In this document: in pieces, positions 3,918-5,218 of the stretch
How the letters are laid out: every line of letters starts with the position of its first letter
Position numbering within the stretch: the stretch's first letter is position 1
Source of the DNA: Planctomycetaceae bacterium
GTDB lineage: Bacteria; Planctomycetota; Planctomycetia; Pirellulales; Pirellulaceae
DNA length: 5,218 nucleotides
Direction: 5' to 3'
Assembly (NCBI GenBank): GCA_003455945.1
Contig: DMPQ01000451.1
Span: forward strand, 824-6,041
Translations under genes and position numbers: made by a program
The notes under the pieces: generated by a model
What the model saw: the letters and a program-made list of their open reading frames with translations, nothing else
Database searches by the model: none
Told to the model about the DNA's origin: nothing

Positions 3918-5218
3918 TCAGATCGAGGCGTAACCGGTCTTTTCGTCGTGAGCTTCCGCGGGAGGCTTCGGATCCTTGTCGAGCAGCGGTTCGGGAGGAA
4001 CCGATGCGGGGCTCTGGCCGATGACACCCATTCCGGCGACGGCAGCACCACCGCTGTTGATGCCGACCAGCGTCCCTTGAATGAAGATGCCGGCCGGGGT
4101 CAGGGAAATGAAGTTGCTGCCGACCTTCAGACTGAGCGACACGCCGCTTTCGATCACCACGTTCGCGCCGCTCTTCAGATGCACTTCGCTGGCCGCATCG
4201 ACGGCGAAGTTCGCTCCGACCTTGAACTCGGTCGTCTGCTTCGACTCGTGCGACCAGGTCGCACATTTGCCGATCTGATCACCGGTGACTTCGAGCGACT
4301 GCTTGCCGCCGACCCTCTCGATGACGTCTCCGTCGACTTCCCGAGACGCACCGCCGCTGCCGACCTTGACGGCGAGCGACTTGTCCATCTTCATCGCGAG
4401 CGTACCGCCGTTGCCACCGCCGACGTGCAGCGTCACATTCCCCTCGACCTGCTCGATCCGGTTCCCCTTGATCTGCAGCTCGCTGTCCTTGTGAATCAGC
4501 TCGTAGCGACTTCCGTCCCCCTCCTCGCCGACGATCGTGTGGAGATCATGGCCGATCCGCTGCCGGGCATCCTTCTTGACGCGCAGATCGTACCCGTTCT
4601 CGGCGTGGATGAAGACGCGTTCCGCTCCCGGCGTATCGTCGAACATCAGCTCGTTGAAGCCGTCGTTCGAGCTCATCGAGTGCGTGCGGATCGCCGTCTT
4701 GCCCGGGTCCCTTTCGGCGTCGTAGTACGGCTTCTGGTCGGCGTTGTACAGACTGCCGACGATGATCGGGCGATCGGGATCCCCCTCTTCGAACTCGACG
4801 ACGACTTCCTGACCGACTCGCGGGATGGCGTGAAAACCCCAGCCACGGCCCGCGACGCTCTGGGCGACTCGAATCCAGAAGCTCGAGGCCCCGTTCTTCT
4901 GTCCGTAGCGATCCCAATGGAACTGGACCTTGATCCGTCCGTAGGGGTCGGCGTGAACTTCCTGACCGTCGCCGACGACGACGGCGGACTGAAGTCCCGA
5001 GACGATCGGCTTCGGCGTTCGGCGTTGCGGACGAAACAACTTGTCCGCCGGGATCGCCACGAATCGGTTGCCGTAGTCCAGGCCGCTGTCGCCCGAGAGG
5101 ACCGATTCGTGCGCCGAGTGCGAGACCGAGGTAATCACGTAATCCTTCCCGATCTCGGTCGCGATCGGATGGACGTTGCCGACCTGAAAGGTGCATCCGG
5201 GGGCGAAGGAGCGGCAGG
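3918..5218 (-). CDS. vgrG: VgrG (TssI) T6SS spike protein, 3' part; 5' end outside the window
   Basis: Seen: 432 residues are in the window and the frame stays open to the right edge. Fragment residues 1-35 (starting CRSFAPGCTFQVG and running into YVITSVSHS) match the end of the gp27-like base domain. Residues 78-156 are the gp5-like OB fold, with DPYGRIKVQFHWD, the SFWIRVAQ strand, GWGFHAIPRVGQEV and DPDRPIIVGSLYN. IRTHSMSSNDGFNELMFDD (176-194) leads into the gp5C-like triple-stranded beta-helix of short V-G-N-type repeats (about 196-375), ending at SLTPAGIFIQGTLVGINSGG (371-390). The last 40 residues are a Pro/Ala-rich tail with no effector domain. Known: VgrG trimers sit on the Hcp tube and puncture the target cell. 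A GTG at 5138 is internal, because conserved gp27 sequence lies before it in frame. The PAAR gene follows after 97 nt. The tail suggests a plain structural VgrG that needs separate cargo. Confidence in the family is very high. Confidence 0.96.
   Translation of the reverse strand, partial: CRSFAPGCTFQVGNVHPIATEIGKDYVITSVSHSAHESVLSGDSGLDYGNRFVAIPADKLFRPQRRTPKPIVSGLQSAVVVGDGQEVHADPYGRIKVQFHWDRYGQKNGASSFWIRVAQSVAGRGWGFHAIPRVGQEVVVEFEEGDPDRPIIVGSLYNADQKPYYDAERDPGKTAIRTHSMSSNDGFNELMFDDTPGAERVFIHAENGYDLRVKKDARQRIGHDLHTIVGEEGDGSRYELIHKDSELQIKGNRIEQVEGNVTLHVGGGNGGTLAMKMDKSLAVKVGSGGASREVDGDVIERVGGKQSLEVTGDQIGKCATWSHESKQTTEFKVGANFAVDAASEVHLKSGANVVIESGVSLSLKVGSNFISLTPAGIFIQGTLVGINSGGAAVAGMGVIGQSPASVPPEPLLDKDPKPPAEAHDEKTGYASI

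Noticed and set aside
3918..4035. Evolved VgrG with a C-terminal effector domain
   Set aside because: Only about 40 residues follow the end of the beta-helix, a Pro/Ala-rich tail ending in GYASI, too short for a toxin domain.
3821..4051. In-frame upstream extension of the PAAR gene
   Set aside because: It would overlap vgrG by over 130 nt and is Arg-rich; the internal ATG at 3820 has a good ribosome-binding site and gives the standard PAAR length.
5136..5138. GTG at 5138 as the start of vgrG
   Set aside because: In-frame codons to the window edge encode conserved VgrG sequence (PGCTFQVGN, VHPI), so the gene is cut by the window, not started here.

Overview
The window comes from a high-GC bacterium, most likely a member of the Planctomycetota. 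The main reason is the partial gene at the left edge. It starts with a short basic N-terminus followed by an LE-x-x-x-LE-RRRVLDADF stretch, a variant of the LEPR-XLL-type signature that planctomycetes place at the start of very large surface or secreted proteins. The hexamer CGATCG is also conspicuously frequent in coding and non-coding DNA alike.

All five genes I can support lie on the minus strand, so they read from right to left. (1) 5218-3918 is the 3' part of vgrG, the type VI secretion (T6SS) spike protein; its 5' end lies outside the window. (2) 3820-3527 is a 97-residue PAAR spike-tip protein. (3) 3231-2026 is a 401-residue protein with an N-terminal FHA domain, a Ser/Thr/Pro/Gly-rich linker and a C-terminal domain I do not recognise. 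(4) 1898-840 is a 352-residue alpha/beta hydrolase with a class-3-lipase-like Ser-Asp-His triad and no signal peptide. (5) 330-1 is the N-terminus of the LEPR-XLL-type protein, which runs off the left edge.

Genes 1 to 4 look like a VgrG island. VgrG and PAAR would form the sharpened tip of the T6SS puncturing device. The lipase-like protein is in the position where cargo effectors are usually encoded. The FHA protein sits between spike and cargo, where loading adaptors are often found; that role is inferred from position. No sheath, tube, baseplate or ATPase genes are visible, and no recognisable immunity gene accompanies the lipase. The gaps between genes 1-4 are 97, 295 and 127 nt. Each of these gaps, and the gap after gene 4, begins with a GC-rich stem-loop 8-42 nt past the stop codon, none with a U-tract. 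The 509-nt gap between genes 4 and 5 has no convincing gene and probably separates the island from an unrelated surface-protein gene.

The possible novelty is the planctomycete VgrG-PAAR-FHA-lipase cassette, especially the FHA protein's unknown C-terminal domain and the lipase without a visible immunity partner.
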